Part shown: positions 1 through 8,177 of the stretch, piece after piece
Layout: each line of letters starts with the position of its first letter
Numbering within the stretch: position 1 is the first letter of the stretch
Origin: Opitutaceae bacterium
GTDB lineage: Bacteria; Verrucomicrobiota; Verrucomicrobiia; Opitutales; Opitutaceae
NCBI GenBank assembly: GCA_023269565.1
Contig: JAHFTD010000013.1
Coordinates: 1-40,540 of the forward strand
Direction of reading: 5' to 3'
Length of the DNA stretch: 40,540 nucleotides
Program-made: the position numbers and the translations under genes
Notes under the pieces: generated by a model
Databases searched by the model: none
Seen by the model: the letters and a program-made list of their open reading frames with translations, nothing else
What the model was told of the DNA's origin: nothing

Positions 1-758
1 CGCTGAAGAATGTCGGCATCGACTTTGAAAAAGTGAAGGACAGCGGCAGCGAATTGAAGAACGCCGCGGCCTACCTCGAGCTGCACATCGAGCAGGGGCC
101 GGTGCTGCTCGACCTCGGGCTGCCGCTCGGCCCGGTGCTCGGGACGTTCGGCGTGGAGCGGCATGCGATCACCTTCCACGGCCAGGCCGCGCACTCGGGC
201 AGCACGCCGATGAACCGCCGCAAGGACGCGTTCCTCGCCGCCGGCAAGATGAGCCGGGAGATTTACCAAATCACAGACCGGCACGGCGGCGTGTGCACCA
301 TCGGCTCGTGCACGACCAAGCCCGGCATCGTCACCAGCGTGGTCGAGGAGTGCCGGATAACGCTCGACCAGCGGCACCTCGACGCCGCGGCGCTGGCCCG
401 GATGTGGCAGGAGGCGCAGGACGCGGCCCGACGCTTCGCAGAGGAAGGCAAAGTCACGGTTTCAATGGAGCGGCTCTGGCACATCGAGCCGCGGCCGTTC
501 CACCCGGAACTGATCGGCCTGTGCGAGGCGGCGATCAAGGAGACCTGCGGGCGGTCGCACCGGCTGCCGTCGGGCCCGCTGCACGACGCCGCCGAGGTGT
601 GCGGCGCGGGCGTGCCGACGGTGATGATGTTCGTGCAGAGCCTGCACGGCATCAGCCACAACAAGATCGAGGACACCAAGGAGGAGCACCTCGCGCTGTG
701 CGTGCAGGCTTTCGACCGGCTGGCAGACAAGGCGATGGCGTGGATGACGCGCGGGTAG
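1..758 (+). CDS. M20-family hydantoinase/carbamoylase-type amidohydrolase, 3' part (5' truncated)
   Basis: This is the C-terminal part of a zinc-dependent M20 amidohydrolase of the allantoate amidohydrolase / N-carbamoyl-L-amino-acid hydrolase group, which cleaves carbamoyl or ureido groups from small molecules in the cytoplasm. The reading frame is open from base 3, upstream of the first possible GTG at 33, so the true start lies outside the window. Visible family signatures are the LELHIEQGPVL metal-ligand segment, the HSGSTPMNRRKDA dimerisation-domain motif, and the C-terminal LHDAAEVCGAGVPT and GISHNKIEDT segments that carry metal and substrate ligands. The exact substrate (allantoate, N-carbamoyl amino acid or ureidopropionate) cannot be read from this fragment. 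The gene converges with the bPH2 gene that ends at 793. Confidence 0.85.
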   Translation, partial: LKNVGIDFEKVKDSGSELKNAAAYLELHIEQGPVLLDLGLPLGPVLGTFGVERHAITFHGQAAHSGSTPMNRRKDAFLAAGKMSREIYQITDRHGGVCTIGSCTTKPGIVTSVVEECRITLDQRHLDAAALARMWQEAQDAARRFAEEGKVTVSMERLWHIEPRPFHPELIGLCEAAIKETCGRSHRLPSGPLHDAAEVCGAGVPTVMMFVQSLHGISHNKIEDTKEEHLALCVQAFDRLADKAMAWMTRG

Positions 759-792
759 CCGGCTGCGGGACGCTGCCGTCCGTGCCGCAGCA

Positions 793-1737
793 TCAACCCA
801 ATGCCGAACGGAGGACGCGGGCCTCGGCGAGGAGCTCGCATGCGGCGGCGAGGGCGTCGGTGCCCCCGGCGGATGGATCGCCGGACGCAAGCGCGCCACC
901 CGCGGCCGCCTGATCACGGTGGTCGTCGGGATCGCCAAGGCCGGCCTGCCGGAAGTGGCGGAGGCGTTCGAGGATAAGGTCGCGGATGTCGGTGGCGTTG
1001 TCCACGCTGTGGAACACGCCGGTGTGCAGCGAGTCACCGCCCCCGCCGTGGTGGGGGTCATGGTCGCCGCCACCGCCCGCGGACTGGACGTGCACGTCGG
1101 CGAGTCCGAGCAGGCGCTGGAGCGGGCCCTGCTGGACCTCGACCTGCTGGAGGTTGGCGAAGCTCATGGTGGACTCCTGCAGACGCAGCAGCCCGGTGCG
1201 GATGCGGAGGCTGCGGTCCGTGACGATATACCAGCGCAGCTCGTAATCGAGCCGGCGCATCATGTAGGTGAACGGGACCTGCCCGAGAAAAAGGGCGAAG
1301 CCGGACACCTTGACCACCCAGATCACCGGGAAGGCCCAGTCGGGCAGCCGCAGGGCAATCTCGACCAGGCCGCCCTTGAATCCGGCCCAGCCTCCGGTGC
1401 GGGTTCTCTTCCGCCGGGTGCTCCTCTCGGCGGTCGCCGGGGGCGCATCGGCCGGCCTGATGGCCGCCGCCGGAGCCTCGCGGCCGGGGGGCGGTGCGGA
1501 AGCCCGGCGCTGTTTTTCCGCGCGGGCGAGATTCTCGACATCGAACAGCACCACGGCCCAGAAAACTATGCCCGCGAGGACCAGCAATTGCGCGCCGCTC
1601 CAGCGGAAAAGCTGCAGCTTGAAATAATTCCGGCCGGCGCGAAAGACGCGGATGGAACCCGTCGCACCGAAGGGCGGCTCGGGATCGTGCGGCACGCGCA
1701 TGATGCGCAGCACCCAGGAGCGGAACCGGTCATACAT
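793..1737 (-). CDS. bPH2 (YdbS/YdbT-like) domain membrane protein
   Basis: The product is about 314 residues and carries a bacterial pleckstrin-homology-like (bPH2) domain behind two hydrophobic segments. The first is GAQLLVLAGIVFWAVVLF; the second lies around WAFPVIWVVKVSGFALFLGQV. The core bPH2 signature follows: YELRWYIVTDRSLRIRTGLL, then MSFANLQQVEVQQGPLQRLLG and VDNATDIRDLI. A Gly/His-rich insertion (AGGGGDHDPHHGGGG) sits in the domain, as in many relatives. I chose ATG 1737 because residues further upstream in the frame are Arg/Ala-rich shadow of the preceding gene. The start overlaps the end of the upstream bPH2 gene by 8 bases, so the two are probably translated as a pair. Function of such pairs is not well defined; membrane-associated, possibly stress-related. 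Confidence 0.8.
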   Translation of the reverse strand: MYDRFRSWVLRIMRVPHDPEPPFGATGSIRVFRAGRNYFKLQLFRWSGAQLLVLAGIVFWAVVLFDVENLARAEKQRRASAPPPGREAPAAAIRPADAPPATAERSTRRKRTRTGGWAGFKGGLVEIALRLPDWAFPVIWVVKVSGFALFLGQVPFTYMMRRLDYELRWYIVTDRSLRIRTGLLRLQESTMSFANLQQVEVQQGPLQRLLGLADVHVQSAGGGGDHDPHHGGGGDSLHTGVFHSVDNATDIRDLILERLRHFRQAGLGDPDDHRDQAAAGGALASGDPSAGGTDALAAACELLAEARVLRSALG

Positions 1738-2272
1738 GGCGGGGATCCTTGGCGCCGGCCTGGCGCGACTGCAGCGCCAGGCGGGTCTCGCGGAGCTCGC
1801 GGGCGACCTCGCGCAGCGCGGCGGCGAGCTCGGCATCGCGGCCCGTGGCGGCCGCGACGGGCTTCTGCGCGGGATCCTTCACCCCGCGCATCCGGGAATA
1901 AAGAAAATCGCGCACCATCTCGAATTCCTTGAATCCCTCCAGCGTCATCTCGGCGCCGGCGCTGCCGCTGGCCGTCTGGATCAGGACACGGGCGAGGCCG
2001 AACCAGCGTTCGACGAGATTGGAGCGGAGGTGGATGTCCTGGATGCGGGCGTAGTTGATGATGATCTGCCGTCGGAACAGGATGCCCCAGCTCATCGAGA
2101 TGCCCTCTTCGGTGAACTTGTAGCGCATCGTATGGTAGCGAAAATACAGATAGGGAGCGAGGAAGGGAAACGCCGGCGGGAAGGCCAGGCAGCTCAGGAG
2201 GTAATACGTCAGCAGGTCGCGATGCGGACGTTCCAAGGCCAGGATGGCGGCGTTGTCCGGCGCGGGGTTCAC
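1730..2272 (-). CDS. Short bPH2 domain membrane protein
   Basis: A second bPH2 protein of about 180 residues. It has a hydrophobic segment (LTYYLLSCLAFPPAFPFLAPYLYF), then the characteristic YKFTEEGISMSWGILFRRQ, IINYARIQDIHLRSNLVERWFG and VLIQTASGSAGAEMTLEGF motifs, and a charged, probably coiled-coil C-terminus. The frame is open up to ATG 2440, but that extension is proline- and arginine-rich and overlaps the promoter side of the divergent gene at 2427, so I prefer GTG 2272 just before the NPAPDNAAILALERP stretch. No Shine-Dalgarno sequence is visible at either start. It precedes the longer bPH2 gene with an 8-base overlap, which suggests a two-subunit membrane complex; no biochemical role can be assigned. 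Confidence 0.72.
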   Translation of the reverse strand: MNPAPDNAAILALERPHRDLLTYYLLSCLAFPPAFPFLAPYLYFRYHTMRYKFTEEGISMSWGILFRRQIIINYARIQDIHLRSNLVERWFGLARVLIQTASGSAGAEMTLEGFKEFEMVRDFLYSRMRGVKDPAQKPVAAATGRDAELAAALREVARELRETRLALQSRQAGAKDPRHV

Positions 2273-2426
2273 GGCTGGAGCGATGACAGGCCGCGGGCGC
2301 CGCGACAATACCGGAGACGGGAAATCGGCGGATTTGCGAGCCGGCGTCCGCCCGGCCAAATTACCGGATTGCCGGCGACCGGGATGTCCCCATGTTCGGC
2401 GCGACGGGCCACCCATACTGCTGCGC

Positions 2427-2699
2427 ATGAGTGGAAACAATCTTTTCGCCTTTCAGACGGGCCTCGGGCCCGGCTTCCTGCTGCTGGCCGGCTCGCTGCT
2501 GCTGAGCGCGGGTTGCTGGCTGCGCAGCCAGTCCGTCCATGTGCGCATGGCGCTCGAGGAGGACGTGAAGAGCCGCAAGCTCACCGGCGAGGCGGCGGAC
2601 CGCCGGATGCGCATTTGCTCGGGCACCTGCGCGGGGCTGCTCCTGCTCGGCGCGCTGCTGCTGGTGGTGGCGCTGGCTTTCCTGCTGCGGGGAAATTGA
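2427..2699 (+). CDS. Small two-helix membrane protein, unknown function
   Basis: A 90-residue protein from ATG 2427. It has two predicted transmembrane helices, roughly residues 13-33 (GPGFLLLAGSLLLSAGCWL) and 67-87 (GTCAGLLLLGALLLVVALAFLL). A charged loop between them contains LEEDVKSRKLTGEAADRRMR. I do not recognise the family. It is transcribed divergently from the bPH2 pair, with about 150 bases between the starts, and its stop codon is one base from the end of convergent hemN. The hydrophobic pattern and the amphipathic loop support a real gene, but it has no motif from which to infer activity. Confidence 0.6.
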   Translation: MSGNNLFAFQTGLGPGFLLLAGSLLLSAGCWLRSQSVHVRMALEEDVKSRKLTGEAADRRMRICSGTCAGLLLLGALLLVVALAFLLRGN

Positions 2700-2700
2700 C

Positions 2701-4104
2701 TCAGACGACGCGCGAGAAGCCCGTGCGCTTCTTCGGCAGGTGGGCGTCGAACCGCATGGCGATGATGCGGAGGAAGAGCTGGCCGAGCCCGGTGACGGTG
2801 ACGCTGTCGTCGAGCCGGACGAGCAGGCCGTCGAATTCGAGGTCGGCAAGCGAGGCGAGCTCGGCGGCGTAGGTTGTCGCGAAATCGACGCCGAGGCGGC
2901 GCGAGAGGTCGGGGAAGTCGAGCTGGCCGCGGCACATGATGTCGGAGATGATGGCGCGGCGGCGCTTGTCGTCGTCGGTCAGCAGGTAGCCGCGCTCGAT
3001 GGGCAGGCGGCCGGCCGCGAGGGCGGCGGTGTAGGCGTCGAGTTCCTTCTCGTTCTGGCGGAAGGAGCCGTCGGTCTGCGCGATGGAGGACATGCCGAAG
3101 CCGTAGAGCGAGGCGCCGGCGCGGGTGGTGTAGCCTTGGAAGTTGCGGTAGAGGGTGCCGTCGGCGAGGGCGAGGGCCAGCTCGTCGTCGGGCCGGGCGA
3201 AGTGGTCCATGCCGATGTGCACGTAGCCGGCGGCCGTAAGCTGGCCGATGGCGGTGACGAGCATCGCGAGCTTGGCCTCGGTGTCGGGTAACTGCTGGCG
3301 GTCGTCGAAGATTTTCTGCGCGGGCTTGATCCACGGCACGTGCGCATAGCTGAAAACTGCAAGCCGGTCGGGGTCGAGGGCGATAACCTCGTCGACAGTC
3401 TTGGCGAACGACGCAGGCGTCTGGAGGGGCAGGCCGTAGATGAGGTCGACGCTGACGGACTTGAAGCCCTCGGCGCGGAGCCACTCGATGGCCTGGGCGG
3501 TCTGGTGGAGCGGCTGCCAGCGGTGGACGGCGATCTGCACCTGCGGATTGGTGTCCTGCACGCCAAGCGACGCGCGGTTGCAGCCGAGCCGGCGGAAAGC
3601 CCGCACGTGCTCCAGCGTCAGGCGGCGCGGATCGATCTCGACGGAGTTCTCGGAGTCGACGGCGAACTGGAAATGCCGGTGGATGGCCGCGCCGAGGCGG
3701 TCGATCTCAGCCGGGGGGAGGAAAGTCGGAGTCCCGCCGCCGAAATGCAGCTGGGTGACGCAGCGGGCGGGGTTGAGGAGAGGCGCGGTGAGCGCGAGCT
3801 CCTTCTCCAGCCAGTCCACGTATTCGCCAGCGGCCGAATGTCGACGGGTGATGACGGTCGTGCAACCGCAATACCAGCAGAGCGACTCGCAGAACGGCAG
3901 ATGGAAATAGAGCGACAGGGGCGAGAAGGCGTCGGTGTTGTCAGCGGCGATTTCCTCCCGGAGCAACTGGCGGTCGATTTCAGCCGAGAACTGCGGCGCG
4001 GTCGGGTAGGACGTGTAGCGCGGCCCGGGGATGTTGTATTTCCGAACAAGCTCGAGGTCGGGCCCGACGGAGGTGGCAGGGGCGGTGTTGCGTGGTGACA
4101 CCAT
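2701..4104 (-). CDS. hemN: Oxygen-independent coproporphyrinogen III oxidase (radical SAM)
   Basis: The 467-residue product matches the length of classical HemN (about 457). HemN oxidatively decarboxylates coproporphyrinogen III to protoporphyrinogen IX without oxygen, in the cytoplasm, for heme synthesis. The radical-SAM motif is seen as Cys72, Cys76 and Cys79 with the extra HemN-type Cys81 (FCESLCWYCGC). Other family marks are the N-terminal YNIPGPRYTSYPTAPQF, the HFGGGTPTFL glycine-rich SAM segment, GCNRASLGVQD and the C-terminal HemN domain starting around YLLTDDDKRRR. The frame extends further upstream, but ATG 4104 gives the family N-terminus. A perfect 12-base palindrome lies 45 bases upstream. 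This is true HemN rather than a HemW-like homologue because of Cys81 and the N-terminal tyrosine-rich segment. Confidence 0.95.
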   Translation of the reverse strand: MVSPRNTAPATSVGPDLELVRKYNIPGPRYTSYPTAPQFSAEIDRQLLREEIAADNTDAFSPLSLYFHLPFCESLCWYCGCTTVITRRHSAAGEYVDWLEKELALTAPLLNPARCVTQLHFGGGTPTFLPPAEIDRLGAAIHRHFQFAVDSENSVEIDPRRLTLEHVRAFRRLGCNRASLGVQDTNPQVQIAVHRWQPLHQTAQAIEWLRAEGFKSVSVDLIYGLPLQTPASFAKTVDEVIALDPDRLAVFSYAHVPWIKPAQKIFDDRQQLPDTEAKLAMLVTAIGQLTAAGYVHIGMDHFARPDDELALALADGTLYRNFQGYTTRAGASLYGFGMSSIAQTDGSFRQNEKELDAYTAALAAGRLPIERGYLLTDDDKRRRAIISDIMCRGQLDFPDLSRRLGVDFATTYAAELASLADLEFDGLLVRLDDSVTVTGLGQLFLRIIAMRFDAHLPKKRTGFSRVV

Positions 4105-4148
4105 GGTGCCGACAGGGTAACCAAACCGCGTCCGGCCCGCTGCGCAGA

Positions 4149-4160
4149 TATTGCGCAATA
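4149..4160. promoter_or_regulatory. Perfect AT-flanked palindrome upstream of hemN
   Basis: TATTGCGCAATA is a perfect 12-base palindrome 45 bases before the hemN start codon, inside an otherwise GC-rich 190-base gap between sufS and hemN. It could be a dimeric-regulator half-site pair or overlap a -10 element (CAATAT on the minus strand), but no good -35 is visible. It does not match the FNR consensus. Confidence 0.25.
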
Positions 4161-4294
4161 AATGGCTCCGGTTGCCGCTGCGGTAGGAGGGGCGGGGGGA
4201 GCGGCGTGAGATCCACCGAATCCGGGCACGAGCCCTGAGCGGAGCCCAGAAAACGTGTTGGGGGCAACGCGTTCCACCCCAAACAAGCGGCCCC

Positions 4295-5527
4295 TCACTC
4301 CGCGAAGAATTTCTGAATCTTCTGCAGCGAGGCGATGAGGCGTTCGATCTCGGCCTCGGTGTTGTAGAGGTAGAAGCTGGCGCGGGCGGTGGAGGGCAGA
4401 CCGAGCTTGCGCATGAGCGGCTGGTTGCAGTGGTGGCCGCCGCGGAGCGCGATGCCGTCGCGGTCGGCGAGCGTGACGACATCGTGCGCGTGCGCGCCGG
4501 GCAGGGCGAAGGAGATGACGCCGCTGCGGTGTTGCGCGGGCCCGAGCATGCGGATGCCGGGGACTTCCGTGGCCATGCGCGCGTAGGCGTGGGCGGCGAG
4601 CTTCTCGTCGTGCCGGGCGATGGCTTCACGGCCGAGGCCGTCGAGGTAGTCCATGGCGGTAGCGAGCCCGATGACGTCGGCGATGTTGGGCGTGCCGGCC
4701 TCGAACTTGGCGGGGGCGGGCGCCCACTTGCTCTCGAAATACTCGACGGAGGAGATCATGGAGCCGCCGCCACGGTAGGGCGGCATGTTGTCCAGCAGGG
4801 GCGCGCGGCCGTAGAGGACGCCGACACCGGTGGGCCCGCACATCTTGTGGCCGGAGACGGCGAGGAAATCGCAGCCGATGGCGCGGGTATCGAGCGGCAG
4901 GTGGCCGGCGCTTTGCGCGGCGTCGATGACGGTGAGCGCGCCGACCTTCTTCGCGGCGGCGCAGAGGTCGGCGGCGGGGTTGATGACGCCGAGGGTGTTC
5001 GAGACGTGCGTGAACGCGAAGATCTTCACCTCGGGGGTGAGCACCGAACTGAGCTGGTCGAGGTCGAGCAGGCCGGTGTCGCCGGGGACGATGGGCAGGT
5101 AGCGGAGCTTGGCGCCGGTGCGGCGCGCGAGAAGCTGCCAGGGCACCATGTTCGAGTGGTGCTCCATCTCGGTGAGGAGGATGACGTCGCCCTTCTTCAG
5201 GTTCTCGTCGCCCCAGGCGTGGGCGACAAGGTTGATCGAGTCGGTGGTGCCAGCGGTGAAGACGATCTCGGCGGGCGAGCCGGCGTTGAGGAACTTGGCG
5301 GAGCGCTCGCGGGCGGCCTCGTAAGCGGCGGTGGCGCGGATCGAGAGCGTATGGATGCCGCGGTGGACGTTGGCATTGTCGCGCTCGTAATAGCGCACGA
5401 GGGCGTCGATGACGCAGCGGGGCTTCTGGGTCGTGGCGGCGTTGTCGAGGTAGACGAGCGGCTGGCCGTTGATCCGCTGGTCAAGGATCGGGAAGTCGGC
5501 GCGGAGATTTTTCCAGGAGGCGTTCAT
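4295..5527 (-). CDS. sufS: SufS-type cysteine desulfurase
   Basis: The 410-residue PLP enzyme removes sulfur from cysteine and passes a persulfide to a scaffold or transfer protein for Fe-S cluster assembly in the cytoplasm. Group II (SufS) features are clear: YLDNAATTQKP near residue 27, MEHHSN with His124, the Schiff-base lysine Lys228 in SGHKMCGPTGVGVLYGR, and the active-site cysteine Cys367 in LRGGHHCNQPLM. ATG 5527 overlaps the sufU stop by one base (TGATG), so translation is coupled. The adjacent sufU supports the SufS assignment over NifS/IscS. No sufBCD genes are in the window. Confidence 0.95.
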   Translation of the reverse strand: MNASWKNLRADFPILDQRINGQPLVYLDNAATTQKPRCVIDALVRYYERDNANVHRGIHTLSIRATAAYEAARERSAKFLNAGSPAEIVFTAGTTDSINLVAHAWGDENLKKGDVILLTEMEHHSNMVPWQLLARRTGAKLRYLPIVPGDTGLLDLDQLSSVLTPEVKIFAFTHVSNTLGVINPAADLCAAAKKVGALTVIDAAQSAGHLPLDTRAIGCDFLAVSGHKMCGPTGVGVLYGRAPLLDNMPPYRGGGSMISSVEYFESKWAPAPAKFEAGTPNIADVIGLATAMDYLDGLGREAIARHDEKLAAHAYARMATEVPGIRMLGPAQHRSGVISFALPGAHAHDVVTLADRDGIALRGGHHCNQPLMRKLGLPSTARASFYLYNTEAEIERLIASLQKIQKFFAE

Positions 5528-5982
5528 CAGTCGCTGGTCTTTTCGGTGGTGGCGGGGGCGGGCTCGCCGTGGACGGCGTTGAGGGCGGCGTGCCAGCTGA
5601 GGGTGGCGCACTTGATGCGGGCAGGAAACTGATGCACGCCGGCGAGCGCGGAGAGATCGGAGAACTCATCGTCCTTCACGTCGCCGCTGGTGATCAGCTT
5701 CAGGACGTCGCCGGCGATGGCCTCGGCTTCCGGGATGGTCCGGCCCTTGAGGTTGAGGGTCATAAGCGAGGCGGAGGCCTGGGAGATGGCGCAGCCGCTG
5801 CCTTGGAAAGTGACGTCCTTGATGCGGTCGCCGTCGAGCTCGACGTAGATGGTGACCTCGTCACCGCAGAGGGGATTGTTGCCAGAGCCAACGCGATTGG
5901 CGGTGGGCAGGACCCGGTAGTTCCGCGGGCGGCGGTTATGGTCGAGGATGACAGTCTGGTAGAGGTCGGTGAGATCGTGCAT
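5527..5982 (-). CDS. sufU: SufU-type zinc sulfurtransferase for Fe-S assembly
   Basis: A 151-residue IscU-fold protein. SufU proteins accept persulfide sulfur from SufS by zinc-ligand swapping and pass it to the SufBCD scaffold. The conserved ligands are present: Cys39 and Asp41 in NPLCGD, Cys64 in FQGSGCAISQAS, and Cys125 in IKCATLSW. The insertion between the second and third cysteines (residues about 75-120) is the SufU-type rather than the IscU-type pattern. It is the first gene of a two-gene sufU-sufS unit. The 74 bases between it and the upstream NADH dehydrogenase gene on the same strand leave room for its own promoter, though no clear -10/-35 is seen. Confidence 0.93.
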   Translation of the reverse strand: MHDLTDLYQTVILDHNRRPRNYRVLPTANRVGSGNNPLCGDEVTIYVELDGDRIKDVTFQGSGCAISQASASLMTLNLKGRTIPEAEAIAGDVLKLITSGDVKDDEFSDLSALAGVHQFPARIKCATLSWHAALNAVHGEPAPATTEKTSD

Positions 5983-6056
5983 CGGCCGATGGCAGGGAAG
6001 GCCGAAGCTACCCCGGTGGGCGCGTTTGGCAAACAGACTTTCGATCGCGGCGGGTG

Positions 6057-8096
6057 TTAGGCCGGCTTTGGCGGGGCACTGGTCGGGCCGACCTTCTGCA
6101 GGACGCCCGCGAGGAGCCGGCGGGCGCGGATGAAGCCGACGAGCCGCAGGCTCTGCTTGTCGGCGACGACGGGGAGAAATTTCAGGCCGTGTTCGCGGAA
6201 GGCCGCCGCAGCGACTATGCAGGTGTCGTCCTGCGTGATGGCGACGGGGGACTTGGTCATGAACTGCGTTACTGGCGTTACGGCGGGCGAACCCTGCGCG
6301 CGGAGAATGTCGGTGAGGGTGACGATGCCGTCGAGCCGGGCGCCGCCGGATGAGACATAGAAGAAATCCGGCGTATAATGCGCGAAGACGCGCGTGGCCT
6401 CGGAGAGCGTGTCGGTGGGTTTGAGCAGCGGCTGGGGGACGGGTTCAATGAAGTCGGCCAGCGTGGCGTCGCGCAGGGCGGCCATGATGTCGGGTTGCTG
6501 CTGCCAGTAGCTCGGGGCGCGCCGGGTGATGGCGGCGGTGAGCGCGGCGCGGAGCGGCGCGAGGGACTTGGAAATGGTGGTGAAGACGTTGCGGCCCATG
6601 ACGACGACCTCGAGGGGCGTGCGGGCGCGGACCGAGGCGCCGCGCGGCTGGTTGTTGATCAGCGCGGCTTCGCCAAAGAAGTTGCCCGGGCCGATGACGG
6701 CGATGACCTCGCCCTGCGGCGTTTCCGGCGCGACACGGAAGATCTCCACCTCGCCCTTTTCGATGACATAGAAGCTGGAAGGCGCCTCGCCCTGCCGGAT
6801 GACATAGTCGCCCGGCTCGTAGTGGGCGTGCGAGATGCGGTCGGTGACATCGGTCTTGAGGTGGGAAAGGTCGCGGGGAAAGAACAGCAACCAGGCCCAG
6901 TCCATGCCGACCTGGATGCGCCGGGACCAGTCGGGCAGCTTGAAGAGGTAGACGCCGCGCCAGGTGAACCACGCCAAAAAGCCGGAGAGGCGGAAGCCGA
7001 ACATCTCGGCGACCGCGCAATGGCCGCCGATGGAGCAGAGCTGGCCGAGGACCTTGAAGGAAAAGGGGCGGGTCGGCTCGCCGCCGAGCACACGCCCGAT
7101 GTTCTCGGCGCACTGGCGACCCTGCCGCTCGGCGAACTGCCCGGTGGGCGGCGAGGGCTGCTGGTCGTGGGCGTTGATGATGCAGGCGCAGTCGCCGATG
7201 GCCCAGGCGTTGGCGCGGCCGCGCAGGCGCAGGTCGGACTCGGTGAGGAGGCGGCCCTTTTCCTTGGGCGAGTCGAGGCGGTCGACAACGGGCGAGGTGG
7301 TGCTGCCGATGGTGCAGACGATGGTGCCGCCGCGGACGAAGTCATCCTTCAGGCCCACGCCTTCGCCGGTGGCGAGCTGCACGCGGGCGTTGAGCTTCAT
7401 GGTGACGCCGGCGTGTTCCATCTCCCGGCGGGCGAATTCGCGGAGCGGCGGGCTGATCTCGGGCAGCAGCTGGTCGCGCGAGTGGATGAGCGTGACGGTC
7501 ATCTCGTCGGGGCTGATGTTGCGGTAGAAGCGGGCGCTGGTGCGGACGAGGTCGTTGATTTCGCCGGCGGTCTCGACGCCGCTGTAGCCGCCCCCGACGA
7601 CGATGAAGGAGAGCAGCCAGCGGCGGTGCGCGGGATCCTCGCAAACCTCGGCCTTCTCCATCTGCTGCAGGATCTGCGTGCGGAGGACGGCGGCGTCGCC
7701 GACGGTCTTCAGCGGGAAGGCGTGGTCGGCCATGCCCGGCACAACGTTGAGGTTGGAGATGTTGCCGCAGCCGATGACGACATGGTCGTAGGCGAGGCGG
7801 CGGGGCTTGCCGTCGTAGCCCTCGAACTCGACCTCGTTGGCGGCGAGGTCGATGTGCCGGATCTCCTCGGTGCGGCAGAGAACGCCGGGCAGGAGCTGGC
7901 GCAGCGGCACGATGACGTCGAGGATGTTGAGCGAGGAGCCGACGGCATCGGCGAGCAGCGGGCTGAAGACAAGGTGGTTTTCCTTGTTGAACAGGACAAT
8001 CTCGGCGTCGCTATCGCGGAAGCGGGCGCGCAGGGTGCGGGCGCACTTCACGCCGCCGAAGCCGCCGCCAATGATAATGATGCGTTTGGTGCCCAT
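6057..8096 (-). CDS. Type II NADH dehydrogenase fused to cNMP-binding and CBS domains
   Basis: This 679-residue protein combines three modules. Residues 1 to about 415 form a pyridine nucleotide-disulfide oxidoreductase of the NDH-2 type: the first dinucleotide motif is IIIIGGGFGG (6-15), the second is VVGGGYSGVETAGE (166-179), the FAD-contact motif is AIGDCA (299-304), and an amphipathic C-terminal membrane anchor lies around 371-413. Residues about 425-525 are a cyclic-nucleotide-binding (CAP_ED) fold with FFGEAALINNQPRGASV; Glu476 and Arg485 sit where phosphate-binding residues lie in true cNMP binders. Residues about 545-670 are two CBS repeats. NDH-2 transfers electrons from NADH to quinone at the inner membrane without pumping protons. 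The added domains suggest allosteric control by cyclic and adenine nucleotides, which is inference. Confidence 0.88.
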   Translation of the reverse strand: MGTKRIIIIGGGFGGVKCARTLRARFRDSDAEIVLFNKENHLVFSPLLADAVGSSLNILDVIVPLRQLLPGVLCRTEEIRHIDLAANEVEFEGYDGKPRRLAYDHVVIGCGNISNLNVVPGMADHAFPLKTVGDAAVLRTQILQQMEKAEVCEDPAHRRWLLSFIVVGGGYSGVETAGEINDLVRTSARFYRNISPDEMTVTLIHSRDQLLPEISPPLREFARREMEHAGVTMKLNARVQLATGEGVGLKDDFVRGGTIVCTIGSTTSPVVDRLDSPKEKGRLLTESDLRLRGRANAWAIGDCACIINAHDQQPSPPTGQFAERQGRQCAENIGRVLGGEPTRPFSFKVLGQLCSIGGHCAVAEMFGFRLSGFLAWFTWRGVYLFKLPDWSRRIQVGMDWAWLLFFPRDLSHLKTDVTDRISHAHYEPGDYVIRQGEAPSSFYVIEKGEVEIFRVAPETPQGEVIAVIGPGNFFGEAALINNQPRGASVRARTPLEVVVMGRNVFTTISKSLAPLRAALTAAITRRAPSYWQQQPDIMAALRDATLADFIEPVPQPLLKPTDTLSEATRVFAHYTPDFFYVSSGGARLDGIVTLTDILRAQGSPAVTPVTQFMTKSPVAITQDDTCIVAAAAFREHGLKFLPVVADKQSLRLVGFIRARRLLAGVLQKVGPTSAPPKPA

Positions 8097-8152
8097 GACC
8101 GCGTGGTTGGCGGCGAGTGTGGCGGGGTCGCCGCGGATTGCAATGCGGCGTT
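8024..8152. repeat. Copy A of a roughly 130-base repeat: start and leader of the NDH-2 gene
   Basis: This segment covers the first 24-25 codons of the NDH-2 gene plus about 55 bases upstream. It aligns with 12177-12308 in the same orientation; by hand I count about 86% identity over the coding part, and clear blocks of identity in the leader (for example the shared GCCGCATTGC on the minus strand). Confidence 0.8.
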
Positions 8153-8177
8153 AATCTGATGGGGGGCGGCTCGGACG

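Noticed and set aside
762-791. Possible convergent terminator after the M20 gene
   Set aside because: GCTGCGG and CCGCAGC can pair, but the loop is irregular and no T-run follows on either strand.
5980-5991. Palindrome CATCGGCCGATG over the sufU start codon
   Set aside because: It is short, GC-rich and overlaps the start codon; one such 12-base palindrome is not strong evidence of a regulatory site.
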